This document shows, in pieces, positions 14,568 through 22,818 of a stretch of 47,420 nt of DNA; position 1 is the stretch's first letter; each line of letters starts with the position of its first letter. Source of the DNA: Rhodospirillaceae bacterium (GTDB taxonomy: Bacteria; Pseudomonadota; Alphaproteobacteria; UBA828); NCBI GenBank assembly GCA_002728135.1, contig PBVE01000003.1, positions 1 through 47,420 of the forward strand, read 5' to 3'. The notes beneath the pieces are model-generated. The model saw only the letters and a program-made list of their open reading frames with translations, ran no database searches and was not told the origin of the DNA. A program made the translations under genes and the position numbers.

Positions 14568-17324
14568 TTATTCAGCAGCTGATAAATCTGTGGGGTTTAC
14601 CTGTGCAGCACAAAATTTGAATTCAGGTATTTTTCCAAAGGGGTCCAGCACTGGGTTAGTAAGAATATTAGCTGGTGACTCTGCATAGCAGAAGGGCACG
14701 AAGATAACCCCGATGGGGATTCCTGAGTCGGCACGTGCCTTAACTATTATTTCTCCTCTGCGTGTAGAAACTATAATATCATCACCTGGCGATATCCCCC
14801 GTTCTTCAAGATCTAAAGGTGCCATACAACCGATAGCTTCTGGTTCAATTTCATCTAAGACGCTGGACCTCCTTGTCATGGCACCAGTATGCCAGTGTTC
14901 AAGCTGTCTGCCTGTCGTAAGAATTAATGGATAGTTTGAATCTGGCATTTCATCAGGAGGGATAATGCTTGCAGGAACAAATTTTCCACGTTGGGTTGGC
15001 GTTGGAAAACCGTTACTAAATATAATATCATGACCTGGTTCATCAATTGAATCACAAGGGTATGTGACAGCACTCTCTGATTCTAGACGTTCCCAGGAAA
15101 TATTATTCAGAGACTGCATACAACCTTTCATTTCAGAAAAAATGTCACGGGGGTGTTTATAAGACCAAGAAAGCCCCATTCTTTTGGCCAGTTCTTGTAA
15201 GATCCACCAATCAGGTTTTGCTTGACCTGGAGCATCTAAGGCTTTTCGTCCCATCTGTATTTGACGGTTTGAATTTGTTACTGTGCCATCTTTTTCCGGC
15301 CAAGCCGTTGCTGGAAGTACTACGTCCGCAAACATTGCTGTTTCAGTTAGGAAAATTTCCTGAACAACTATATGATCTATTTTTGCCATTGCTTCACGAA
15401 CATGATTTGAGTTGGGGTCCGACATGGCTGGATTTTCACCCATTATATGCATGCCCTTAATAGACCCTGCATGTGCTCCATCCATTATTTCAACAACTGT
15501 TAGGCCTTTTTCGGGGTTGAGTGATTGGTTCCAATAATCACTAAAAAATGAATGGTGTTCGGGATCCGTAACAGGCTTATAGTCAGGGTACATCATGGGG
15601 ATAAGACCAGCATCAGATGCTCCTTGAACGTTGTTCTGTCCTCTAAGTGGGTGAAGACCAGTTCCTGGTCGACCTACTTGGCCTGTCATTAGAGCAAGTG
15701 AAATCAAACAACGAGCATTGTCTGTACCATGGACGTGTTGGCTAATACCCATGCCCCAGAATATTATACCTGCAGTGGACTTAGCATAAAGGCGGGCAAC
15801 TTCTTTAATTAAATCACTATCAATGCCGCAAATGTCACTCATAATTTCGGGATTATAATTAGCGAGGTGTAGTCTCATTTTTTCGAAGCCTTCTGTGTGG
15901 GCTTGAATGTATTTATTATCACAGAGTTCTTCTTCTACTATTACATGCATTATAGCATTTAATAATGCTACGTCCGTTCCCGGTTTAAATTGTAGAAAAT
16001 GAGTCGCGTGTCTAGATAAAGCTGAGCCTCGTGGGTCTAGTACAATGAGTTTTGCCCCACGTTTTACGGCATTTTTCATGAATGTTGCAGCTACTGGGTG
16101 GTTAGTAGTTGGTTGTGCACCAATAATTATAATAACGTCTGCATTTTCTGCCTCATTAAAACTTGCTGTTACAGCTCCTGAACCAATACACTCTAGCAAC
16201 GCGGCTACCGATGAAGCATGGCATAACCTAGTGCAGTGATCGACATTATTAGTGCCAAAGCCTGTTCGAATCAGTTTTTGAAAAAGATATGCTTCCTCGT
16301 TCGAACCCTTGGCAGACCCAAATCCTGCAAGAGCGTTTGCTCCATTTGTGTCCCTTATTTTTATTAACCCATTTGCTGCTATATCTAGTGCTTCCTCCCA
16401 GCTTGCTTCACGAAAGTGAGTAAATGGGTTAGATGGGTCTATTTGTATATCACGGTGTTTGGGGGGGGCATCCTCACGACGAATCAATGGTGTATTAAGT
16501 CTTTCTGGATGATTTGCATAATCAAAGCCAAACCTTCCTTTTACACAAAGTCTGCCAGAGTTAGCAATTCCCTCTCGTCCATCAACCCAAAGAATTTTAT
16601 TATCTTTAATATTATATCTAATTTGGCAGCCTACGCCACAATATGGGCAAACACTGTCGATTTGAGTATCTGGTTCAATTTTTCCAACTTCGTTTGCTGG
16701 CATAAGTGCTCCTGTGGGACATGCTTGAATACATTCACCACATGCAACACAGCTTGAGTCTCCCATTGGGTCGGCAAAATCAAAAACGATTTCGTTTCGT
16801 GCACCACGACCTGCCATTCCGATTACGTCATTCACCTGAACTTCGCGGCAGGCTCTTACACATCTAGTACAATGTATACAAGCATCTAGATTTACGGACA
16901 TTGCTGTATGACTTGAATCTGGGCGTGGTGTTTGTCGGCGCGGCTCAAACCTACTTTCTGTTTGCTCCATTTTCTCTGCCCATGACCAAAGTTCTGAATT
17001 TGGGTCGTGCGATTCATTTTGAGGCGGTTGGTCTGAAATCAAAAGTTCCATTACCATTTTTCTTGAAGATTCTGCACGCTTATTGGAGCTATATACAACC
17101 ATCCCTTCAGAGGGTTTCCGAATACAGGATGCTGCTAAGACGCGTTCCCCTTCAATCTCAACCATGCAAACCCTACAGTTGCCGTCAGGCCTATAGCCAG
17201 CACTCTCAGTATAGCATAAGTGAGGTATATCTATTCCTTTACGCTTTGCAACTTGCCATATTGTTTCATTTGGATGGGCATTTAATTCTTCACCATCAAG
17301 AAGAAACTTTATAGTTTTTGTCAT
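14568..17324 (-). CDS. fdsA: NAD-dependent formate dehydrogenase, catalytic alpha subunit
   Basis: A 918-residue subunit that oxidises formate to CO2 at Mo-bisPGD. In order: an N-terminal [2Fe-2S] domain (C37, C50, C53, C67), two ferredoxin-type [4Fe-4S] motifs (C149/152/155/159 and C192/195/198/202), the catalytic-domain [4Fe-4S] motif (C226, C229, C233, C260), and the active-site segment VDHCTRLCHASS, where C367 aligns with the selenocysteine of E. coli FdhF and H368 with its catalytic histidine. No twin-arginine signal, so it is the cytosolic FdsA/FdhF type. Its ATG overlaps the stop of the fused beta/gamma gene (ATGA). It is a cysteine, not selenocysteine, enzyme. A run of eight G lies at 16461-16468. 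Confidence 0.95.
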   Translation of the reverse strand: MTKTIKFLLDGEELNAHPNETIWQVAKRKGIDIPHLCYTESAGYRPDGNCRVCMVEIEGERVLAASCIRKPSEGMVVYSSNKRAESSRKMVMELLISDQPPQNESHDPNSELWSWAEKMEQTESRFEPRRQTPRPDSSHTAMSVNLDACIHCTRCVRACREVQVNDVIGMAGRGARNEIVFDFADPMGDSSCVACGECIQACPTGALMPANEVGKIEPDTQIDSVCPYCGVGCQIRYNIKDNKILWVDGREGIANSGRLCVKGRFGFDYANHPERLNTPLIRREDAPPKHRDIQIDPSNPFTHFREASWEEALDIAANGLIKIRDTNGANALAGFGSAKGSNEEAYLFQKLIRTGFGTNNVDHCTRLCHASSVAALLECIGSGAVTASFNEAENADVIIIIGAQPTTNHPVAATFMKNAVKRGAKLIVLDPRGSALSRHATHFLQFKPGTDVALLNAIMHVIVEEELCDNKYIQAHTEGFEKMRLHLANYNPEIMSDICGIDSDLIKEVARLYAKSTAGIIFWGMGISQHVHGTDNARCLISLALMTGQVGRPGTGLHPLRGQNNVQGASDAGLIPMMYPDYKPVTDPEHHSFFSDYWNQSLNPEKGLTVVEIMDGAHAGSIKGMHIMGENPAMSDPNSNHVREAMAKIDHIVVQEIFLTETAMFADVVLPATAWPEKDGTVTNSNRQIQMGRKALDAPGQAKPDWWILQELAKRMGLSWSYKHPRDIFSEMKGCMQSLNNISWERLESESAVTYPCDSIDEPGHDIIFSNGFPTPTQRGKFVPASIIPPDEMPDSNYPLILTTGRQLEHWHTGAMTRRSSVLDEIEPEAIGCMAPLDLEERGISPGDDIIVSTRRGEIIVKARADSGIPIGVIFVPFCYAESPANILTNPVLDPFGKIPEFKFCAAQVNPTDLSAAE

Positions 17325-19024
17325 GCTAATTCCTCTGGAAAATACTTAATAACGCATTTTATTGGGTTTGGAGCAGCTTGACCAAGGCCACAAATGGATG
17401 CATCTGTCATGGCATTAGATAGTTCTTCGAGAAGCTTAATATCCCAGGTTCCGCTGGTCATTATATTACATGCTTTTTCTGTGCCGATACGGCAGGGTGT
17501 ACATTGACCACAGCTTTCATCCTCAAAAAACCTTGTTAGATTTATAGCAGCTGCTTTGAGGTCATCTTTATCGGATAAAATAATAACAGCAGCTGACCCA
17601 ATGAAACATCCATGTTCTTCTAAGGTGCCAAAATCAAGAGGTATATTCCCTAGAGAAGCGGGAAGAATTCCACCAGATGCACCCCCAGGTAGGTATGCTT
17701 TGAAGTTATGGCCATTTGCCATACCACCACAATATTCATTAATTAATTCATTAACTGTTATACCTGCAGGGGCAAGCTTCATTCCAGGTTTGTTTACTCG
17801 TCCAGATACAGAGAAACTACGTAAGCCACTCCGTCCATTTAGACCTTTTTCTGTAAACCAATCAGGCCCTTTTTCGCAAATGTCTCTAACCCAGTAAAGT
17901 GTCTCTACATTATTAATAAGTGTTGGCCGTCCAAATAAACCAACCTGTGAGGGAAAAGGTGGTTTATGACGTGGTTCGCCTCGTTTACCTTCTATGCTTT
18001 CTAACATTGCAGATTCTTCACCACAAATATATGCACCAGCACCTCGTCGTAAATGGATTCTTGGCAGATTCTTTAGCTCAAGTTTATCAAGTTTCTGCAA
18101 TTCAGTGTTCAGTATGTGTCTTATGTGTGGATATTCATCACGCAAATAAAAATATACATCTGTAGCTTGAATTGCCCATGCACCGATTAACATGCCTTCT
18201 AGCGTTCTATGCGGATCACTTTCAAGATAAATACGATCCTTAATTGTTCCTGGTTCCCCCTCATCAGCATTGATAGCCATAAGTCTTGGACTTGGTTCGG
18301 AACTGACAAATCTCCATTTGCGACCAGTAGGGAAGCCTGCACCACCTAGCCCTCGTAATCCGCTATTTTCTAATTTTGTTATGATATCTTCTGGAGAATA
18401 ATTACCATTTAGACAATCTTTGAGTAATTTATAGCCTCCCTCATTGGTATAATTGTCCAAGTTTTTATAATTTGGTATTTCGGGGCTAAATTCTCCTGAC
18501 TGAATTACAGATTCAATAACATTTGGGTTAGCGTTGATTACATGTCTATGCCCGACCTCTGCTACTGGAGCCGTTTCACATCTTCCCATACAAGGTGCAG
18601 GAATTACCCTTATTGATTTACCATAGGTTGCCCTGAGTTTATCAGTTAAAGTTTTTGCCCCCATTAATTCGCAAGTGAGGCTATCGCAGACTCGTATAGT
18701 AATTGCAGGAGGTGGAGTTTCTCCTTCCTTAACGACATCAAAATGAGCATAAAAGGTTGCTACCTCGAAAACTTCAGCCATCGATAATTTCATTTCATGG
18801 GCCAGAGCTGTTAGGTTTGGGTATGATAAATGTCCATATGTGTCCTGTATGAGGTGTAAATACTCAATAAGCAAGTCACGTCGCCTAGGTTTATCATTCA
18901 ATAAATTTTTAATTGTATTTAGAGCTTTAGTTTCAACTTGCCGCCCTTTTCCCTTATGGGGCGTAGATCTTTTTGATCGTCCAGGATGCTTTCGACGAAA
19001 TGCCTCCTTGGGAGCTTTATTCAT
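17321..19024 (-). CDS. fdsGB: Formate dehydrogenase NADH/FMN subunit: FdsG-FdsB (NuoE-NuoF-like) fusion
   Basis: A 567-residue protein starting at the ATG at 19024, preceded by GGAGG and a run of eight G; an upstream start would add 31 residues. Residues about 30-175 are NuoE/FdsG-like with [2Fe-2S] ligands C113, C118, C145 and C149. From about residue 200 it is NuoF/FdsB-like: the FMN-site RGLGGAGFPTG (224-234), the NADH-site segment GAGAYICGEESAML, and the C-terminal [4Fe-4S] motif SCGQCTPCR. It takes electrons from fdsA and reduces NAD+. In many proteobacteria FdsG and FdsB are separate genes; here they are one. ATGA overlap with fdsA shows tight coupling. No separate fdsD small subunit gene is present. 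Confidence 0.93.
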   Translation of the reverse strand: MNKAPKEAFRRKHPGRSKRSTPHKGKGRQVETKALNTIKNLLNDKPRRRDLLIEYLHLIQDTYGHLSYPNLTALAHEMKLSMAEVFEVATFYAHFDVVKEGETPPPAITIRVCDSLTCELMGAKTLTDKLRATYGKSIRVIPAPCMGRCETAPVAEVGHRHVINANPNVIESVIQSGEFSPEIPNYKNLDNYTNEGGYKLLKDCLNGNYSPEDIITKLENSGLRGLGGAGFPTGRKWRFVSSEPSPRLMAINADEGEPGTIKDRIYLESDPHRTLEGMLIGAWAIQATDVYFYLRDEYPHIRHILNTELQKLDKLELKNLPRIHLRRGAGAYICGEESAMLESIEGKRGEPRHKPPFPSQVGLFGRPTLINNVETLYWVRDICEKGPDWFTEKGLNGRSGLRSFSVSGRVNKPGMKLAPAGITVNELINEYCGGMANGHNFKAYLPGGASGGILPASLGNIPLDFGTLEEHGCFIGSAAVIILSDKDDLKAAAINLTRFFEDESCGQCTPCRIGTEKACNIMTSGTWDIKLLEELSNAMTDASICGLGQAAPNPIKCVIKYFPEELA

Positions 19025-19166
19025 GGTCCCCCCCCTCCAACACTGAGTTTGCTTCCCGTTGTTTATACTATGAGTGAGTTTGTCAATAAAATTTATTAAT
19101 AAGCGGTATACAATCACATATTTTTTTTAATATGTAAAATTTATCAAAATTATCATATCATTTGTT

Positions 19167-20081
19167 TTATCTATCAACTGACATCGAAAATAATTTGCTT
19201 ATTTCCAATTCTTTTATCATCTCTAGCATTGCTTTTGCGGTAGGTGGAAGAGGTTCACGATCAGAAATTATTGCACCGACTTTAAATTTTATATTTGGTT
19301 TTATAAGTTGAATTAATGATAAGCCTTCAGGTAGTATTGATCCAATTTCTATATGACTTGGTACTATGGCAGATAATTGTTCAGAAGCTACATGGGGAAC
19401 TAGGCTTGCTATAGAATCTGTTTCAAAAGCTGGCTCAGCAATTACTCCAACTTTAGAAAATACAGAATCAATTATCCTGCGGTTCTGCATATTTTTTCCT
19501 AGTAGGCCTAATGGTAATGAAGCTGCTTCTTCCCATTTAATAGTTTTGTACTCCTTAAATGGTGAATCATCTGAAATCAAAAGACAATAGGATTCGTTAT
19601 ATAGGTGTGTGTTTTTAACTCTTTTGAGGGGCTCATTATCTAAATAAGTAATACCCATATCGATCTCAAAATTGTCCAAGGCTCTCTGAATTTCCTCAGA
19701 GCTCATTGATTTTACACTTATATTAACGGAAGGATAATATTTATAGAACGGAGTAGTGAGATGTGAAAGAACTGACAAAGCAGTTGGAATAACACCAAGT
19801 CTAAGCCGTCCTTCAAGGATTTTTCTTAGCTTGCTGACTTCTTGGTGCATGGCTTCTGTATCTGTGATTATTCTCTCTGACCATTCAAGAACCTTTTTTC
19901 CTTCTGGAGTTAATCCTTGAAATTTTTGTCCACGCCTAACTAACGGTACTTGAAATTCATCTTCAAGTTGTTTTATGGCAGAAGATAGAGCTGGTTGAGA
20001 TATATTGCATTCTAATGCTGCACGCCTAAAATGAGCGTTCTTAGATAGAGCAACGAAATATTTCAAATTTTTCAATATCAT
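19167..20081 (-). CDS. LysR-family regulator, probably of the formate dehydrogenase genes
   Basis: A 304-residue LysR-type regulator. The N-terminal winged helix-turn-helix is clear (about residues 1-60: LKYFVALSKNAHFRRAA, then ISQPALSSAIKQLEDE), followed by the effector-binding domain from about residue 90. It lies directly upstream of the fds genes on the same strand, with about 140 bases to the fdsGB start. LysR regulators (FdsR-type) control fds operons in other proteobacteria, which makes a formate-related role likely, but the usual divergent layout is absent. The effector cannot be inferred. Confidence 0.85.
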   Translation of the reverse strand: MILKNLKYFVALSKNAHFRRAALECNISQPALSSAIKQLEDEFQVPLVRRGQKFQGLTPEGKKVLEWSERIITDTEAMHQEVSKLRKILEGRLRLGVIPTALSVLSHLTTPFYKYYPSVNISVKSMSSEEIQRALDNFEIDMGITYLDNEPLKRVKNTHLYNESYCLLISDDSPFKEYKTIKWEEAASLPLGLLGKNMQNRRIIDSVFSKVGVIAEPAFETDSIASLVPHVASEQLSAIVPSHIEIGSILPEGLSLIQLIKPNIKFKVGAIISDREPLPPTAKAMLEMIKELEISKLFSMSVDR

Positions 20082-20321
20082 TGACTATTTTTTTAATAAA
20101 TTTTTAATCGACCTAAATTATTCATTATGATTACTCTAAACCATATACTACTAATCCCTGTAAACATCGATTCTGTTATTTTATGAGTAATTTTGTGATT
20201 TAAAAACTCCTAGTAGATCAATTTAAGGTGATTTTATATAAATGAATAAACGTATAAGCATTTGAAATAAAATAATTTTATATTTTTTTTCAAATATAAT
20301 AAATTGTTTTTAGTAAGTTAC
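20082..20321. other. AT-rich divergent region between the LysR gene and dksA
   Basis: With the dksA promoter this makes a 309-base gene-free stretch. It holds the start regions of both divergent genes. An AT-only imperfect hairpin, ATAAAAT/ATTTTAT flanked by TTTGAA and TTCAAA (about 20261-20293), is visible. No ORF of useful length or RNA gene is recognised. Confidence 0.4.
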
Positions 20322-20360
20322 TTGCAGCATAGACAATGGATTCTTATACTCCGCGCCCTC
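20322..20360 (+). promoter_or_regulatory. dksA promoter with GC-rich discriminator
   Basis: TTGCAG at 20322-20327 and TATACT at 20345-20350 are separated by exactly 17 bases. The following bases, CCGCGCCCTC at 20351-20360, are strikingly G+C-rich in otherwise AT-rich DNA. A GC-rich discriminator after the -10 is the known mark of promoters inhibited by ppGpp and DksA, suggesting autoregulation of dksA. The hexamers are seen; stringent control is inferred. Confidence 0.6.
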
Positions 20361-20390
20361 ACTATCTAGGAAGAATTATAGGTATGACCA

Positions 20391-20816
20391 GTGGCTCGTA
20401 AAAGAATTAAAATTCCAAAAAACTATAAACCAGAACCAAAAGAAAAGTTTATGAACTCGATAATGCGGGAGTATTTTCGTTTAAAATTAATTGCTTGGAG
20501 GAAAGAAATTCTTGGTGAAACAGGCGAGACTCTTGAAAAACTTAGGAAAGATAATGCTCCAGCATCTGATTTGGCAGATAGAGCTGCCGTCGAGACGGAA
20601 AGGGCTGTTGAGCTTCGAACTAGGGATAGAGCACGCAAACTAGTATCAAAGATTGATGAGGCCTTGGGTCGTATAGAGGATGGCTCATACGGTTATTGTG
20701 AGGAGACAGATGAGCCAATTAGCCTTAAGCGTCTTGAGGCACGTCCGATTGCAACCCTTAGCCTAGAGGCACAGGAACAACACGAGCGGTATGAAAAAAC
20801 TCATCGTGATGATTAA
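20391..20816 (+). CDS. dksA: DksA, RNA polymerase-binding transcription factor (single-cysteine alphaproteobacterial type)
   Basis: A 141-residue protein that binds the RNA polymerase secondary channel and works with ppGpp. The coiled-coil with the conserved DLADRAAVETERA segment (about 60-75) and the C-terminal globular domain (GSYGYCEETDEP, LKRLEARPIATLSLEAQE) are typical. Three of the four zinc cysteines of E. coli DksA are replaced, leaving one, as in other alphaproteobacterial DksA proteins. The start is a GTG at 20391: a TGA stands in frame just upstream, and the conserved KIPKNYKP segment begins right after it. The TraR/DksA family assignment is firm. Confidence 0.92.
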   Translation: MARKRIKIPKNYKPEPKEKFMNSIMREYFRLKLIAWRKEILGETGETLEKLRKDNAPASDLADRAAVETERAVELRTRDRARKLVSKIDEALGRIEDGSYGYCEETDEPISLKRLEARPIATLSLEAQEQHERYEKTHRDD

Positions 20817-20895
20817 TGAAGTAAGATATTTTATATATTTCTAGCCTATTCTTTATTCAGGTGCATATATTTCAAAGTTATTGTGGATAAGCATG

Positions 20896-21528
20896 TCACG
20901 GAGACGTTTGTTTCTCCATAACAATAAAATTGACTTCTATTTCTACGTTGTCATCAACTATTGAAGTGTCACCCCAGTCTCCTTGTCCAACACCAAATAA
21001 GCTGCGTTGCATTATTAATTTACCTTGCACGTGTTTCAAATTTTCTTTCTCTATTTGTTTTAAGTCTGAGGGTGGTAAAATATTAAAGTGGAAATCAATA
21101 GGACCTTTAATGCCACGTAAGGAAATTATTCCGTGGGCTATAAAACTATATTTTTCAGTGTTTCCTTTATATTTTATATTGTTGCTTTCAAAAACTGCTT
21201 TAGGGTATCTTTCGATATCAAACCAATCTTCAGTTTGCACAACCTTTGTCAGAATTTCATAAGGGGTTTCTACACTTTTTAGGTCTACACTAACTAAGAC
21301 ATATGAAGTGTCCAGATTGTTTTGGTCAAATATAATTTTCGTATCAAAATCTGAGAAAGAGCCGCTGGTTGGGACCCCCATTTGTTTTCCTGTAAACTCT
21401 ATTTTACTCTCTGATGTAAGTAATTCCCATTCCTTTGTTGGTTCTTCTGTATCTGCAAGTGTAACTTCTCCATACAAAACATTGGATAAAAGAATCAAGA
21501 AAACAAAAAAATGATTCTTGTGGCTCAT
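20896..21528 (-). CDS. YceI-family periplasmic protein
   Basis: A 210-residue secreted protein: signal peptide at 1-25 (HFFVFLILLSNVLYGEVTLA) followed by a YceI lipocalin-like barrel (TSESKIEFTGKQMGVPTSGSF; YPKAVFESNNIKY; GIISLRGIKGPIDF; RSLFGVGQGDWGDTS). YceI proteins bind isoprenoid-type lipids, and related proteins occur with cytochrome b561. It is the last gene of a three-gene set; its ATG overlaps the stop of the cytochrome b561 gene (ATGA). It differs from the lipoprotein YceI two genes upstream in having a cleavable signal without a lipobox. Confidence 0.88.
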   Translation of the reverse strand: MSHKNHFFVFLILLSNVLYGEVTLADTEEPTKEWELLTSESKIEFTGKQMGVPTSGSFSDFDTKIIFDQNNLDTSYVLVSVDLKSVETPYEILTKVVQTEDWFDIERYPKAVFESNNIKYKGNTEKYSFIAHGIISLRGIKGPIDFHFNILPPSDLKQIEKENLKHVQGKLIMQRSLFGVGQGDWGDTSIVDDNVEIEVNFIVMEKQTSP

Positions 21529-22085
21529 CTTGATGGGTTCCTAAAAAACGGTAAGATTCTGTTTATTATATTATCTCTCTTGTAGAACTGGTGATATAAA
21601 AAGGCAAATATATGTGCTGAGATTAAGCTAAGCATTACAATCCCAATTATAAAATGAATTTCTTGGAGGATTATCCTAAGTACGTCGCTGGTATGGATCA
21701 AATCAGGAAGTTCAAATGTTCTGAACACAACGACTTTAAAGCCCGCTGCAGATGACATGAGCCATCCTGATATTGGTAACACAATTAGGCAAACATAAAG
21801 TAATAAATGTATTGTAAGTGCTATCGCTCTGTATAGTAAGGGATTAGAGTTTGGTAGTGGAGGGGGAGAACTTATAATTCTCCAACTGAGTCTTAGAATA
21901 ACCAAAATTAGAAGAATAAAACCGATAGATTTGTGCCAAGAATAAAGTTCAAGTTTGTCAGGACTTATAGCCATGTCAGTCATAACGTAACCGATAGGAT
22001 AAAGAACTAATAAAAATGCAAGTGTAATCCAATGAAATAAAATAGCTATTATACCAAAATGTGTTTTTGAATTTAGTAATTTCAC
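21525..22085 (-). CDS. Cytochrome b561-family membrane protein
   Basis: A 186-residue protein with four membrane helices and the histidines expected to bind two b hemes: H18 in LFHW, H51 in YSWHKSIGF, and histidines in EIHFIIG and SAHIFAF in the last two helices. The family moves electrons across or within the inner membrane, often from ubiquinol. It is embedded between two YceI genes, 21 bases after the lipoprotein YceI gene and overlapping the next, so the three products very likely work together at the periplasmic face of the membrane. Confidence 0.9.
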   Translation of the reverse strand: MKLLNSKTHFGIIAILFHWITLAFLLVLYPIGYVMTDMAISPDKLELYSWHKSIGFILLILVILRLSWRIISSPPPLPNSNPLLYRAIALTIHLLLYVCLIVLPISGWLMSSAAGFKVVVFRTFELPDLIHTSDVLRIILQEIHFIIGIVMLSLISAHIFAFLYHQFYKRDNIINRILPFFRNPSR

Positions 22086-22106
22086 TTTTGATCACTTACA
22101 GTATTT

Positions 22107-22745
22107 TTATCCATTATTTTGTCGGATGAATTCTACTTCAATTTCAATAATTACGGTATTGCCTACAGCAGGTAACCATGCTGTTAAACCAATATCTGAC
22201 CTATTAAAAGTTCCTATTGCTGAAAAACCCAGAGTATCCTCTCCTGTAAGGGGGTTTTTGGCACCACCATTAAAAGTAACATCAAGAGTTATAGGAATTT
22301 CCTCGTCTCGTATACTAAGAGTTCCTATAACTTTTCCATGATTATTATCCTCAAGAATAATTGATTCGCCTATAAATGTCGCCTTAGGGAATATTTCAAC
22401 ATCAAAGAAATTTGGGCCTCTTAATTGTGCATCTAATAATTGATTATCTGTATCTACGCTGGCAGTATCAATAATTGCAGAAATCCTACTTTCGTCAGGG
22501 TATTGATTGTTAAAATATAAATTGGCATCAATCTCGTTAAATCGGCCAACATAGTTTGAAAAACCAAAGTGATTTACTTTAAATATAACTGATACATGAG
22601 TAGGGTCACTTTTGTAACTACCGATATTTAGAACTTGAGGTGATTTGTTAACTTCATGAGTAACAACGCGTATTGCTTCACAAGAACTAAGCATTATAGA
22701 AATAAAAAATAATCCTAAAGCAACTTGAAGATGTTTTAAGGTCAT
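22107..22745 (-). CDS. YceI-family lipoprotein
   Basis: A 212-residue protein with a lipoprotein signal (ISIMLSSC, lipidated C22) and a YceI domain (TDPTHVSVIFKVNHFGFSN-like start at about residue 48, then FNRSDIGLTAWLP near the end). It is the first gene of the YceI - cytochrome b561 - YceI set. Being membrane-anchored while its partner YceI is secreted free, the two could hand a lipid-type ligand such as a quinone or polyprenoid between membrane and periplasm; this is inference. About 73 bases separate it from the acyl-CoA ligase gene upstream. Confidence 0.87.
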   Translation of the reverse strand: MTLKHLQVALGLFFISIMLSSCEAIRVVTHEVNKSPQVLNIGSYKSDPTHVSVIFKVNHFGFSNYVGRFNEIDANLYFNNQYPDESRISAIIDTASVDTDNQLLDAQLRGPNFFDVEIFPKATFIGESIILEDNNHGKVIGTLSIRDEEIPITLDVTFNGGAKNPLTGEDTLGFSAIGTFNRSDIGLTAWLPAVGNTVIIEIEVEFIRQNNG

Positions 22746-22818
22746 TAAATGAATTCCCTTTTAACTAGACTACAAGCATATCTTTCTTGATGGATCATTA
22801 TAAAATATTTAATTTTTG

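Noticed and set aside
16416..17314. Long antisense open frames within fdsA and fdsGB
   Set aside because: They are opposite to strongly conserved coding sequence, have no family features or ribosome binding sites, and reflect codon bias of the real genes.
20882..20890. Perfect DnaA box TGTGGATAA between dksA and yceI
   Set aside because: A lone 9-mer in AT-rich DNA, lying at the 3' ends of two convergent genes; likely chance.
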